From Oryzias latipes (lineage: Eukaryota; Chordata; Actinopteri; Beloniformes; Adrianichthyidae), in NCBI RefSeq assembly GCF_002234675.1, contig NC_019872.2, positions 14,567,950-14,631,949 on the forward strand: 64,000 nt of DNA. Reading direction: 5' to 3'. The notes below the pieces were generated by a model. The model did not search any database. It was given only the letters and a program-made list of their open reading frames with translations, and was not told the DNA's origin. Of the stretch, positions 49,781 through 63,420 are shown piece by piece (the stretch's first letter is position 1; each line of letters begins with the position of its first letter). The translations under genes and the position numbers were made by a program.

Positions 49781-49825
<45 letters not shown>
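49781..49825. repeat. (TA)n microsatellite
   Basis: An uninterrupted TA run of about 45 bases inside the Harbinger element. Confidence 0.95.
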
Positions 49826-49828
<3 letters not shown>

Positions 49829-49876
49829 TCACAAGGAAAATGGAAATAAGATCAGAAACTCGTGTGTTTAGCTTGT

Positions 49877-50032
49877 CTATTCTTCTACTACAAGCAGAAA
49901 CTCTTTCTTTAGCTGACGATGCAGCCGTATTACTTTTTTGATGGACGTATAATCTTTATACGCCTTCATTAAAAGCTCAGACTCCGTCTCACTGAAGTGT
50001 TGCGCTCTCTTTTTTTCTCCATGCGTTTCCAT
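49877..50032 (-). pseudogene. Harbinger Myb/SANT-like accessory protein, N-terminal remnant
   Basis: A 51-codon frame from ATG 50032 contains HFSETESELLMKAY, the start of the Myb/SANT-like helix seen in the DNA-binding partner of Harbinger transposases. It ends at a stop at 49877, far short of the full protein. Its place near the right end, facing the transposase remnant, is the usual layout of these elements. Confidence 0.6.
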
Positions 50033-50720
50033 GGTGACTCCGTAAATCGGCGATCCATTGAGAATGTCTTTATGTACATGCCGTGCACGTGCGTTAACCC
50101 AGGGTTACCAAGTCGAGCGTAATTACGCCAACTCATATCTGGTCTTTTGGAACCGACATACCCCGAGTAAGTTCAGGCGGATTTCAGCCAGAGTTCAGGC
50201 TTAAAGTCAGGGTAGTTTGAACATGCTTCCTGGAATACCCCTCAGGGCTCGCATTAGTGCATTCACACCTACACACTTGATCTGGTCCAACTGAACCAAA
50301 ACACATAAAAGTAGGTGTGAATAAACCTACTATACAATGTCCTACTATACACTGTATAGTCCATTGCCATCTTGGAATATATTTTATGGAATTTATTATT
50401 TAAATTAATGTTTTGTATTTGGCTTGTCAACAAATCCTCATTTTTAATCCAAAACAATGTTGACATTCAACCTGACAAACTAAAGATACCATTTTATCAT
50501 ACTGCCACCACAGACTGTATAGAAAAGAACCACAGCTGAAACGTCACTTCCTTCCCTACCGTTCTTGCTCAATAGCTTCCTATTTCTCATAAACTTGGTT
50601 GGTCTAAATTCTTTAAACACCCCTTCTTAAGAGTTCAATCTCCATGCTTAGTTTAGGCCTTTTTACATTACAATTTGCCCAAACATGAAGGACTTTATTA
50701 ATCACACCTATTTAAGAAAG

Positions 50721-53570
<2,850 letters not shown>

Positions 53571-53574
53571 CATT

Positions 53575-53779
53575 TAACCTTTGTGCTATCTTAGATGACC
53601 CCACCCTTACATTGACGTGTTCTTCCTACCATGACAAAGGTGGATAAAGGTAAAAAGATTTCATGTAATGCACCAGTGAAGATCACATATCATTGAAGAA
53701 AATAGCTTTAGCACACTGACTAGTGGGTCTATATGACCCAACTCCCAATGTTAAAATGCCTAGGATAGCACAAGGGTTA
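53575..53779. mobile_element. Short MITE with terminal inverted repeats
   Basis: The left end taacctttgtgctatcttag and the right end ctaggatagcacaagggtta are inverted copies with two mismatches. The 205-bp unit has no coding capacity. A TTA-like target duplication is possible but not certain. Confidence 0.65.
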
Positions 53780-53826
53780 CCCAAGAGACAATGTCAGAGA
53801 CAACTGTTTACGGACATTTTTTGATC

Positions 53827-53869
53827 AGTCACCTATGGTTTCACTGCATAGATGAAACCATAGGTGACT
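53827..53869. repeat. Perfect 17-bp hairpin
   Basis: agtcacctatggtttca (53827-53843) and tgaaaccataggtgact (53853-53869) are exact inverted copies around a 9-base loop. Confidence 0.85.
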
Positions 53870-54769
53870 TCATAAGGCTGGGAAGTAGGAAGAGAAATTG
53901 GTCCTAATTTTTCATATGCAAGGTCTTAAATTTAACATGAAGAAATGTTTAGGAGCCCTGGGATAATAGTCTCCCTTTTCCTGTTTCACAATCAACAGCA
54001 AAGAATGGACTTAACAATACCACAATCTGTGATACAGTATAATGCTAGGGAGTTATCTTTGGCTTATGGATTTCAATTTTTTTCTCCAACAATTAAAATG
54101 ATATGGTTTTTATAACTCTCTTAGCTTGATGGTCTATTTGTCCCTGATTCCCACTGAAAACAGCATTTCTGTTCCTGGATTCACATTCTCATGAGGCCGA
54201 AATTATCCAAATCTTCCACCTGTAGCTTGCTGGCTTGAGTGAAATGAAACACCAGTGATGGGCACTTGTGAGCACATTGTGCCAGCCATTTTATACACGC
54301 GATACATGTTTTACTAGTTTTTGACACTTTCTCCTTTGCTTCCAAGCTATAGTGCAAGTTAGATCTTCAGTCTAAAAATCCTCCCTCAAGGTTTCTCAGG
54401 CTGATAACTGGATGTCTTCAGGTTCTTCAAACAACATGTCAATTGCAAATCTCAAATTTCTTTGGTTAAGGTTGAAATTACAGTGTGTTGCATAACAGAA
54501 ACAGCTTTGCTGTCTGACAGAATCACGCAGTTCTCTTATTGGACCTTCGTTCTGCTTTGATACAGTCAGCAACTTTATTCTGTTATATCTTCTTTCAGAC
54601 ATGATGTCTCTGAAAAAGCACAGTTTAAATCATACTTGACTGGGCAAACCTTCAAAGATTTACATCAAATAATGTTGTCATTCCATAGTTTCTTCACAAA
54701 ATACCAATGTCTCTGTGTCGAGTTAAATCATTCGTACCACTCTTTGGACTAAATCTTTAGCATTAACGT

Positions 54770-55220
54770 CCCACTCAGATCATCTTTTAATCTATTTTAA
54801 AAGCTTTCCTAGTGGTCTTTTAATTATGATTATGCTGTTTCTAGGCAAAATCAGAAAAACATCTTCTAGGACATAGTTTCTGCAGAGCAGCAGTAGTTCA
54901 TTAGAAATTCATCCCTGAGTTGTGGGTGTGGGACTGTTTGCACTGAGTAAGCCTTCCCCCATTTCCCATCATCCCTTTATTTGCACACTCTCCCACTAGC
55001 TTAGAGCTGCTCTCACCTCTGACTTCACATTAGCAGTGCAACAAAAATGGTGAGCTAATGGGAGCTATCCAGCCGTACTATTTTGAACCACATGCCTGCA
55101 TGGATGAGGATAAAAAAAACATAAATCTAGTCTGCAAGTGGATGCATGAGAATGGAGCAGAGCAGGGATAAAATGCAACTTTCATATAAACATGGCCAAG
55201 CTGATGACTTGAGCTAGAAT
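54770..55220 (+). repeat. Copy B of the unclassified dispersed repeat family
   Basis: It contains ctagtggtcttttaattatg, gcagagcagcagtagttca, cccatcatccctttatttgc, gctatccagccgtac and gaatggagcagagcaggga. These are shared in order with copies A and C. Confidence 0.55.
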
Positions 55221-55559
55221 GATTTCAAAATACATGACATGATTTTAACTAACCACCCAGCTAGTTGCACCTCACGTGAAACTGGAAGTCATTTAGAATG
55301 TGGCCACACTTGTGGTTTTAATGAATGCAGAGTGGCTCATGTTTCTTCATAATGTAGTATGCTTTTCTGTCCACCTATGACCACTCAAATCACTTACAGT
55401 GTACGTTGCCTCACAAAATTACAACTTGGTTTTCTCCAGTCCATTAAGACTTAAATTTCCCCCATTGTAGGGGAGTCCAATGACAGTAAAACCTTTATCT
55501 CACTAAGACACCCTGATTTGCTCAGTTTCACATTAATATCTGGAAGTTGCCCAGATCCA

Positions 55560-55970
55560 CAGTTCTTTGTTGAACCTAAAGACCTACTCTGATGAAAATT
55601 GTGAAAAGTTTTGCAATAATAGAAGACATATATTAAGAAAATTAAGCTCAAATTGCATTTCTGAGTATTTCTTTATGCAAGTCATTGTGAATCAGATTCA
55701 AATGAAAAAATGTCATTTGAAAAAGAGTTTATTTATGGTGAAAATACAATGGGCAAGCTCTCAACAATAGGAGGGGAAGGGGGGCGGGATCGCTCCATCC
55801 CAAGGGTCCTGCCCACAACTGGGTCAAATGTTTAATGAACTACTAATGAACTATTAATGCTCTGCAGAACCTTTGTCCTGGAAAACGACATCGTTTTTTT
55901 ATTTTTTTCACAAAAACGGCGTGATCATAATTTTAAAAAAGATTTAAAAAAAGATTGGAGTAGGTCTTTG
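55560..55970 (-). repeat. Copy E of the unclassified dispersed repeat family (reverse)
   Basis: On the minus strand this has the family end (ttttcatcagagtaggtc) and the block aaagaaatactcagaaatgc, matching copy D at 25610-26195. With copy B it forms two facing copies about 340 bp apart. Confidence 0.5.
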
Positions 55971-56161
55971 AATCTTTGGACAATGTTTTTAATGTTATTC
56001 TTGTACTAAATTACCTGATTAAAGCCTTTTTAAATCTGAAAAAGAGCAGATGGGATTAGATTATTATTTTTGCACTGAAACAAGCACATCCAAGTGTATC
56101 TGGATTTTCTTTCGGTCAGTATGTTGGTTTAATTTAGTCATTTTACAGTCATCTGTACTCC

Positions 56162-56235
56162 CTAGGGTGGGTAAACTGCGGCCCGGATCCGGCCCGCCTC
56201 CATGTTTGGTCCGGCCCACTGAACATTATCAGAGA
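56162..56235 (+). mobile_element. hAT-type terminal fragment
   Basis: tagggtgggtaaactgcggc followed by ccggatccggcccg is the left end of a common fish hAT element (gggtgggcaaactacggccc). The matching right end was not found before the SINE at 56645. Confidence 0.45.
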
Positions 56236-56644
56236 CCCATGTTTTTTTAATCTGGCCACACAATCAAGACGTGACATTTTATTCCACCCTTCTGCAGTCT
56301 GTGTCCCAATCTAAAACCCTCTAAAAATCTCAGTCAAATAGAACAGAAGACAGTCTTCCTTTTCTTCGTCGCAGTTCATCTTTCCTGGTTTAGCTCATTG
56401 TTTTAGAGCGATTATGCAGCTTTTTTTAAACAGCGCATCCTGTTCTGTGTCCTGATTGGCTGGAGATCTTGTCAATCACTCCCCTACGTGCCCTGTCTCC
56501 TGTACAGAAACGCGGAGCTCTTCAGATCTACAGAAATCTTTGATCGATCAGATCTTTGTTTTCATTCTAAGATCCTGGACCTAATTGCTAGGAGGGTTTG
56601 GGATTTTAAACCATAGAAAATGGTGATAATGTTCATGTGTGTTC

Positions 56645-57000
56645 GGGCGGCAGTGGCTCAGGCGGTTGAGCGGGTCATCCAATGATCGAAGGGTTGGCGG
56701 TTTGATCCCCACTCCCCCCAGTCAACTGTCGTGTCCTTGGGCAAGACACTTCACCCTCTTTGCCTCCAGTGTGGCTCCACTGGTGTGTGAATGTGTATGA
56801 ATGCCCCGGTGATGGTCAGAGGGGCCGTAGGCGTGAACTGGCAGCCACGCCTCTGTCAGTCTGCCCTAGGGCAGCTGTGGCTACAACAGTAGCTTACCAT
56901 CACCAAGTATGAATGAGGAGTGACTGAATAATGGACACAATGTAAGCGCTTTGAGTGACTTGAAAAGCACAGATAAATCCAATCCATTATTATTATTATG
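56645..57000 (+). mobile_element. Full-length tRNA-derived SINE
   Basis: The tRNA-like head has an A-box-like tggctcaggcggttgag and a B-box-like ggcggtttgatcccc. The body has tgtccttgggcaagacactt, ggtgatggtcagaggggccg and cacgcctctgtcagtctgcc. The tail has taagcgctttgagtgactt, ending in a short attattatt repeat. It is the complete form of the copy at 34680-34935. Confidence 0.85.
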
Positions 57001-57166
57001 TCTGTGAGGAGTTTTACTTCCATAAACGTCTGTAATCAGACTCCGTGGATTTCACGATCACGGTTATTTTTAGAATGAAACTCCTGTAACAAACGAGGGA
57101 ACTCTGTTCTGGTGAAAAGGTAACGCAGATGCGTAGCTGCAGCAGAAACTGCAATTTGCTTTTTTC

Positions 57167-57451
57167 TGTTATGGTGAGCGGTAGGACCCCAAAGCAGAAT
57201 CTGACTCCGAGGGCAGTTAAACAGTTTTTATTCCTCACAGGACAAGGAACAGAATTGGACAGGCAGCAGAATCAGGGAGCTAAACTGGAAAACCACAGAT
57301 ATGTAGAGCAATGGAAAAGTGATAATCCGGCATGGAGAAGCAACAGGCTCAGGCATTTAAAGACCTTGATGAGATGAGGATCAGGTGTGCCATGTAGGGA
57401 GGCACCAGGGAAAAAGTCAGCCACGCCCACCTGGTCACACTGATCACAACA
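57167..57451 (-). repeat. 3' LTR
   Basis: 285 bp, starting tgttatggtgagcggtagg and ending gatcacaaca on the plus strand. No difference from the other LTR was found by eye. The 68-codon frame inside is shared by both LTRs and is not a gene. Confidence 0.95.
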
Positions 57452-57462
57452 GTGCCCCCCCC

Positions 57463-60400
57463 TCAAGGGACGCCACCCGGCGGCCGACCAGGCCTGTCGG
57501 GATGACGGGCATAGAAGTCATCAAAGAGAGCAGGGGACAGGATAAAGGAGCGGGGAACCCAGGAACGCTCCTCCGGGCCATAACCCTCCCAGTCCACGAG
57601 ATACTGCAGACCGCGACCCCGTCGCCGGACATCCAGAAGGCAGGAAACGCCGGATGATCATCCACGACCAGGGCGGGAGGAGGGGGCTCGGCCGGAGGGC
57701 TGAGAACACTGCAGGAGACAGGCTTCAGGAGAGACACATGGAAGGAAGGGTGGATGTGCATTGAGGCAGGCAACTTAAGACGGACCACCGAGGGGTTGAT
57801 GACCCGGTCGATCTCAAAAGGGCCAATGAACCTCGGAGACAACTTCCTGGACTCGCACTGCAGGGGAATGTCTCGTGTACTACAAACCTTCTGACCCGGT
57901 TTGTAGTCCGGGGCTGGGACCCTGCGGCGGTCCGCCAGAGCACGGTTCCGAGAGGCAGTGCGGGAGAGGGCTGCCCGGGCCTCGTGCCAAACACGACGGG
58001 CCCTGCGGAGATGGTCCTGGACAGAAGGGACGGCCACGGCTCTTTCCTGAGAGGGGAAGAGGGGAGGCTGATAGCCATTGGACGCCATGAATGGAGAGAG
58101 ACCTGTTGCAGAGGAGACCAAGGAATTGTGTGAATACTCAATCCAGGGAAGATGAGTTGACCACGAAGCAGGATGAGTAGCTGCCACACAGCGCAAAGCC
58201 GCCTCCAGGTCCTGGTTAGCCCGCTCAGTCTGGCCATTGGTTTGGGGGTGGTATCCAGAGGACAGGCTAGCTGTGGCCCCAATGGCCCGACAGAAAGCGT
58301 TCCACACCCTGGAGGTGAACTGGGGGCCTCGGTCTGACACAATGTCCTGGGGCAGACCATGCAAACCGAATACCTGCTGGACCAGGAGGTTGGCTGTCTC
58401 GAGGGCAGAAGGGAGCTTGGGAAGTGGCACAAAATGGACGGACTTTGAAAAACGGTCGACGATTGTCAAGACTGCTGTGTTACCTTCAGAAGGTGGAAGG
58501 CCAGTGATGAAATCCACAGCTATGTGGGACCAGGGTCGATGAGGAACTGGGAGTGGTCGCAGAAGACCTGCTGGTGCTCGATGAGAAGCTTTTCCACGAG
58601 CACAGACAGAGCAAGCCTGGACAAACTCCCGTGTGTCCGCAGATATGGAGGGCCACCAGAACCGCTGTTTAAGCAACGTCAAAGTCCGGTGTATTCCAGG
58701 ATGGCAAGCCACCTTGGAGTTGTGGCCCCACTGCAGCACAGAGGAACGAGCAGATGGGGGAACAAACAGAAGACCTGTGGGACATTCAGGTGGAGAGGGA
58801 AGGTCCTTCAGAGCTCTCTCAACCTCACGCTCCACCTCCCAGATGGCAGCACCGACAACACAGGAGCGAGGTAGGATTGTGTCCTGAGTAGTATCACAGG
58901 AGGCTGGCAGCTCGAATTGCCTGGACAGGGCATCAGGCTTTAGGTTGCGGGACCCTGGGCGGTAAGTGAGGGTGAAATTGAAGCGTCCCAGAAAAAGGGA
59001 CCACCGAGCTTGACGGGGATTCAGTCTGCGGGCAGAACGGAGGTACGACAAGTTCTTATGATCTGTCCATACCAGGAAAGGTTGAGATGTTCCTTCCAGC
59101 CAGTGGCGCCATTCCTTCAAGGCCAGCACAACTGCCAACAGCTCACGATTCCCCACGTCATAATTCCTCTCCGCAGGAGACAGCTGTCGGGAGAAGAAAG
59201 CGCAGGGGTGCATCTTCCGATCTGAGGATGAACGCTGAGAGAGCACCGCCCCAACTCCAGATTCTGAGGCGTCCACTTCCACCATGAACTGAGCTGTAGG
59301 ATCAGGATGAGACAGTACAGGAGCAGAACAAAAAAGATTTTTCAACTTAATAAAGGCTGCCTCAGCTCCTGAGGACCAGGAGAAGGGTTCTCGTACAGAG
59401 GTCAGCTTGGTCAAGGGAGAAGCCACAGAGCTGTAGTTTCTGATGAACCTCCGATAAAAGTTGGCAAACCCCAAAAACCTTTGGAGTTGCTTCCTGGTTG
59501 TGGGTGTAGGCCACCCTTCTACAGCTTTGATCTTGGCAGGATCTGGCTTGAGTTGGCCCTTCTCAATCACAAACCCAAGAAAACTGACACTGGAGGCATG
59601 AAAGTCACATTTCTCACCTTTAGCATAGAGCCTGTTTGCTAACAGCCTCTGTAACACAAGCCTGACATGTTGAACGTGCTCATCAAGAGTCCGTGAAAAA
59701 AATCAGAATATCATCAAGATAAACAAACACAAATCTATTCAACATGTCACGCAGAACGTCATTGATGAGACATTGAAAAACAGCTGGAGCATTAGTCAGT
59801 CCAAACGGCATCACTAAATACTCAAAATGTCCCAGAGGAGTATTGAAGGCCGTCTTCCACTCATCACCCTCCTTTATTCTCACTAAATGGTAAGCGTTTC
59901 GGAGGTCGAGCTTGGTGAAGATGGTTGCAGTCTGGAGGGAGCTGAAAGCAGAGTCCATGAGTGGGAGAGGATACTTGTTTTTGACTGTTATATTGTTTAG
60001 ACCTGTGTAATCAATACATGGGCGAAGGGACCCATCCTTCTTATCAACAAAGAAAAATCCCGCTCCAACAGGGGAAGAGGATGGACGGATAAGTCCAGCA
60101 GCCAAACTCTCAGTTATATATGTCTCCATTGCATCCTTCTCAGGCTTGGAGAGGTTGTACAGTTTACTGGAGGGTAGAGAAGCACCAGGTAACAACTCAA
60201 TCTCACAGTCATAGGGTCGATGAGGGGGCAGAGAGGAAGCACGGTCCTTAGAAAAAACTTCCTTGAGGTCATGATAATCCGATGGTACACAAGAAAGGTC
60301 AATAAGTTTAGGAGGCTCAGGAGAGGTGGAAACAGGTGGTACAGCAGCATGTAAACAGTGAGAGTGGCAAAAAAGACTCCAATTAACTATGGATTGAGAA

Positions 60401-60762
60401 GACCAGTCTATGTGTGGATTATGGAGTGAAAGCCAGGGCAGACCCAACACCAGCAGAGAGGATGGAGATGAAATGATGTTAAAACTAATCAGTTCTCTGT
60501 GGTTGCCAGAAACCAGCAGGGACACAGGACGTGTTCGGTGAGTGACACAGGATAACAGTCTACCATCCAGAGCAAACACTTTTTTAGGGTTTGGTAGAAG
60601 TTCAGTGGGGATGTTGGATTGGGACACAAACTGAGAGTCAATAAAATTGTCATCTGCACCGGAATCCATTAAAGCCTGGATCTGTAATGTTGTGGTGTCA
60701 TATGAGATCGTACCTTGAAGATGGATGCGTCTGGAGGAGGGATCCACAGGGGTTCGGCTCAC
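57463..60762 (-). pseudogene. Retrotransposon pol polyprotein, two frameshifts
   Basis: Pol processes the polyprotein, copies RNA to DNA and integrates it. Seen in order: aspartic protease ([13 protein letters not shown]), reverse transcriptase (PFGLTNAP, then VYLDDILIF with the active-site YLDD), RNase H ([15 protein letters not shown]), integrase zinc finger ([13 protein letters not shown]) and catalytic core ([32 protein letters not shown]). A chromodomain follows. The first break is in a run of seven identical bases at 59696-59702, just after YLDD. The second is near 57640-57660, at the start of the chromodomain, whose remainder reads in another frame to a stop at 57463-57465. Pol overlaps the gag stop by four bases (GTGA) in the -1 frame, suggesting ribosomal frameshifting in the intact parent. 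Confidence 0.9.
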
Positions 60763-61827
60763 CAGTGCCCCTCCTGAGCCTGATGAGCCCGGTCTTTTGG
60801 CCGTACGGGGCAGTTGGGCCGGAAATGGCCAGACTGGCCGCAGTAGAGGCAGAGCCGCTGGTAGATGCGGCGCTGACGTTCCTCAGGAGTGAGAGTCATC
60901 CTGCCGAGCTGCATAGGCTCCTCGCTGCAGCGCGGCGTGCTCTGTTCCTGGGGAGGCGTGGTCGCGGAGTCCCGCTGAGTTGCAGGTGGAGGGAACACCG
61001 GCAGATGAAGGGGCGTGACCGGCAAGGAGCTGGCGGGACGAGAGGGTCGAGCTGCTCTTTCCCTTCGTCTCTCCCGAAGGCGGTTATCCAGCCTTATGGA
61101 GAGGGAAATTAACTCCTCTAGGTTGGAAGTTTCGTCACGAGCAGCTAGTAGTTCGTCTTTGATCTCCTCTCTAACCCCGGTAAAATATTCCGGTGAGGGC
61201 CTTTTCATCCCAGCCACACTCCGCAGCGGAGATGCGGAAGTCAATGGAGTACTCCGAAACTGAAGCGGGACCTTGGCGTAAGGAGAGCAGGCGATTTCCA
61301 GTCTCTTTTTCCTGGAGAGGATGATCAAAAACTTTGAGCATTTCAGCCGTGAATAAAGCCAAAGAGTCGCAGTGGGGAGAATTACTGCCGGCTAATGCAA
61401 CAGCCCAGGCAGAGGCTTTGCCTGACAGTAAACTCATGATGAACGCCACTTTGGATCTTTCAGAGGAATAAGTGAGAGGTTGCTGATCCAACACGAGTCT
61501 ACAGTGATGGATAAATGATTTGCATAGACCTATCTCTCCGGAGTACCTGCTGGGAGTGGGGATGAAGGGCTCACGGGGAGATGATGCAAGAACGTGAGGA
61601 GCAAGTGACGGGGCTGGATCCGATACTGCGGCTTGAACTGGATCCGGGGATCTTCCTGAGGTGAGTTGAGACGAGACCTCCTCCAGGCGACCGCCGAGAC
61701 GATTTATTCCGGTGGAAAGATGTTGAAGGGTGTTCATGATTTCCTGGAGAGCTTGATCATGCCGTCCAACAAGGGCCCCTTGGGACGAAAGGGCATGTTT
61801 AACCTCTTCAAACGCTGCGGGGTCCAT
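60759..61827 (-). pseudogene. Retrotransposon gag, one frameshift
   Basis: Gag forms the particle and binds the RNA. From ATG 61827 (MDPAAFEEVKHALSS) the frame has a coiled-coil-like start, then the capsid region with RYSGEIGLCKSFIHHC and LLSGKASAWA. It stops near 61171. The rest continues in another frame ([13 protein letters not shown]) to a CCHC zinc knuckle, [14 protein letters not shown], and a stop at 60759. The break lies at about 61171-61180 (ctaaccccgg) and looks like a one- or two-base change. The domain set is that of the Sushi family from which mammalian PEG10/RTL genes derive. Confidence 0.88.
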
Positions 61828-61845
61828 ATTTTGGCTGGATTATTC

Positions 61846-62130
61846 TGTTATGGTGAGCGGTAGGACCCCAAAGCAGAATCTGACTCCGAGGGCAGTTAAA
61901 CAGTTTTTATTCCTCACAGGACAAGGAACAGAATTGGACAGGCAGCAGAATCAGGGAGCTAAACTGGAAAACCACAGATATGTAGAGCAATGGAAAAGTG
62001 ATAATCCGGCATGGAGAAGCAACAGGCTCAGGCATTTAAAGACCTTGATGAGATGAGGATCAGGTGTGCCATGTAGGGAGGCACCAGGGAAAAAGTCAGC
62101 CACGCCCACCTGGTCACACTGATCACAACA
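61846..62130 (-). repeat. 5' LTR
   Basis: 285 bp, apparently identical to 57167-57451. It should carry the promoter of the element, transcribing leftward. Flanked outside by ttttc. Confidence 0.95.
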
Positions 62131-62135
62131 TTTTC

Positions 62136-62560
62136 ATTATTACTGGATGAGAAACAGACGCGCAGAACACAGCGCAGCTGCGCAAACTGTGAGACGTGAG
62201 GAGCTGCAGCCCTCAAAGTCTTTATTAGGATTATGACGGGAGAGGATTGACTATTTGTTGGGTTTTTTTGTTCGTTTTTTTTTTAAATGTCATATTCTGT
62301 TTTAGAATATAATTTTCAAGCAGTTTCATATCCACCTGTTATCAGCGCATATCCAATTATAAAATCTAGCAATAAGACAATTTTAAAAAAATGCTTTTGG
62401 TCTCTCTTTCTAAAAAAACCCCAAATGTTTTGTGCCAAAGTGCCCCCGCCGCCACAGGTTACTTCTTATGTTAATGCACCAATCTTAGAGAACTGCAGCA
62501 CGATTACTTTTCAGCACATCAGCAAGCTTTTTATTTTCTTCTTTTTTGTCAAGTAGAACA
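62136..62560. other. AT-rich gene-free sequence right of the LTR element
   Basis: This is the DNA interrupted by the LTR insertion and its continuation. It has homopolymer runs and no gene or repeat that I recognise. Confidence 0.35.
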
Positions 62561-63420
62561 TTAGTCAGCCATTACATGCACAGACCCTCGGGCCTCCAGA
62601 TTTGTTTGTTTATTCTTATGCAAAAACCCCAAGAAAGCAGTCCACTGAAAATTTTCTCTAGTTCTGCTTGGGGTACCCCAAGGTGCTCTCAGGCCACTCG
62701 AGAAACATAGACTCTTCAGGGACAACTCTTTGTGAGACAGCCCCCATAATACCTCCCCAGGAAGGTACCCAGGAGATATCTGAAAGACATTCTTAAGCCA
62801 CGTCAACTGGCTTCTCTTGATGCCAGAGCATGCCCAGCATGCCCAGCAAAGAAGTTTGACTTGCTGCCAGTAATAAGAACCGGACAGCCTTCGATAGAGT
62901 CCATACTCCATATTCCAAGAATACCTCCTCATAGAACACGGCAAATGGCAAGATTGAAACTTTTCTGAAAATTCACAAAATGTCTCCCTTCCACTACTGA
63001 ATCAGAGGTTTGACCATTGGCCTAATTCTCCTCTCCATGAGAAGACTTTATCAGAGAGGCTGAGTAGTGTGACCTTCCCATTTGGAGGCTGCATTCTGCC
63101 CTCTCGTCCCTCTTATTTTAAAGACCCCACCCCAGTCACTCCTCCATCAACCACCACCTTATCATGGTGGGGGTTGGATTTAAGCACTTGACTGATTCTA
63201 AGGGCCAGTCAATCGCCCTTGATCTCCTGGTTCAGATGCCCCTTATAGAAACTTTAAAAGCAAGGTCCACTATATTGTCCCTACTGACATGCTGTGTCTT
63301 CCCTCAGGACCTGCCCAAGCTCAGCTCAAGAAGGATAATAAAACAAGTTATATAGTAGAAGTGGCGAAAAGAAAAAATAACAGCTTTGGTTCACCTTGTC
63401 ATAAGTCTACCACCCACAAG
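62560..63420 (-). mobile_element. Decayed non-LTR retrotransposon (LINE) fragments
   Basis: On the minus strand, ggtaccttcctggggaggta, gcctgagagcaccttggggt and a block of basic codons recall the 3' part of common fish L2/Rex-type LINEs. At about 63149-63175, caccaccttatcatggtggg is another hallmark of such LINEs. A 127-codon open frame (62561-62944) crosses the first part but has no intact domain. The two pieces may be one rearranged copy or two. Confidence 0.4.

Larger units (their letters stand above)
48761..50241. mobile_element. PIF/Harbinger element, internally deleted
   Basis: The ends are inverted: ggggggtgttccagaaagca at the left, and cttcctggaatacccc at the right. A 3-bp target duplication, tca, flanks it (48758-48760 and 50242-50244), as expected for PIF/Harbinger. 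Remnants of both family genes are present, converging: a transposase start at 48964-49029 (plus) and a Myb/SANT-like protein at 49877-50032 (minus). The 1481-bp copy also holds an (AT)n run. It cannot move without help. Confidence 0.8.
57167..62130 (-). mobile_element. Ty3/Gypsy LTR retrotransposon (chromovirus-like)
   Basis: A 4964-bp element on the minus strand with 285-bp LTRs that appear identical by eye, TG...CA ends, and a perfect 5-bp target duplication ttttc (57162-57166 and 62131-62135). Order along the minus strand: 5' LTR, gag, protease, reverse transcriptase, RNase H, integrase, chromodomain, purine tract (gaggggggggcac, next to the 3' LTR), 3' LTR. This order and the C-terminal chromodomain fit the Sushi-like chromoviruses of fish. 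Three small frameshifts break gag and pol. Just inside the 5' LTR I did not recognise a standard tRNA primer site. Confidence 0.95.

Noticed and set aside
57129-57377. 82- and 68-codon frames in the two LTRs
   Set aside because: They are the same LTR sequence read twice and are non-coding in this family.
57725-58432. 235-codon minus-strand open frame
   Set aside because: It overlaps the integrase part of pol in another frame and has no domain.
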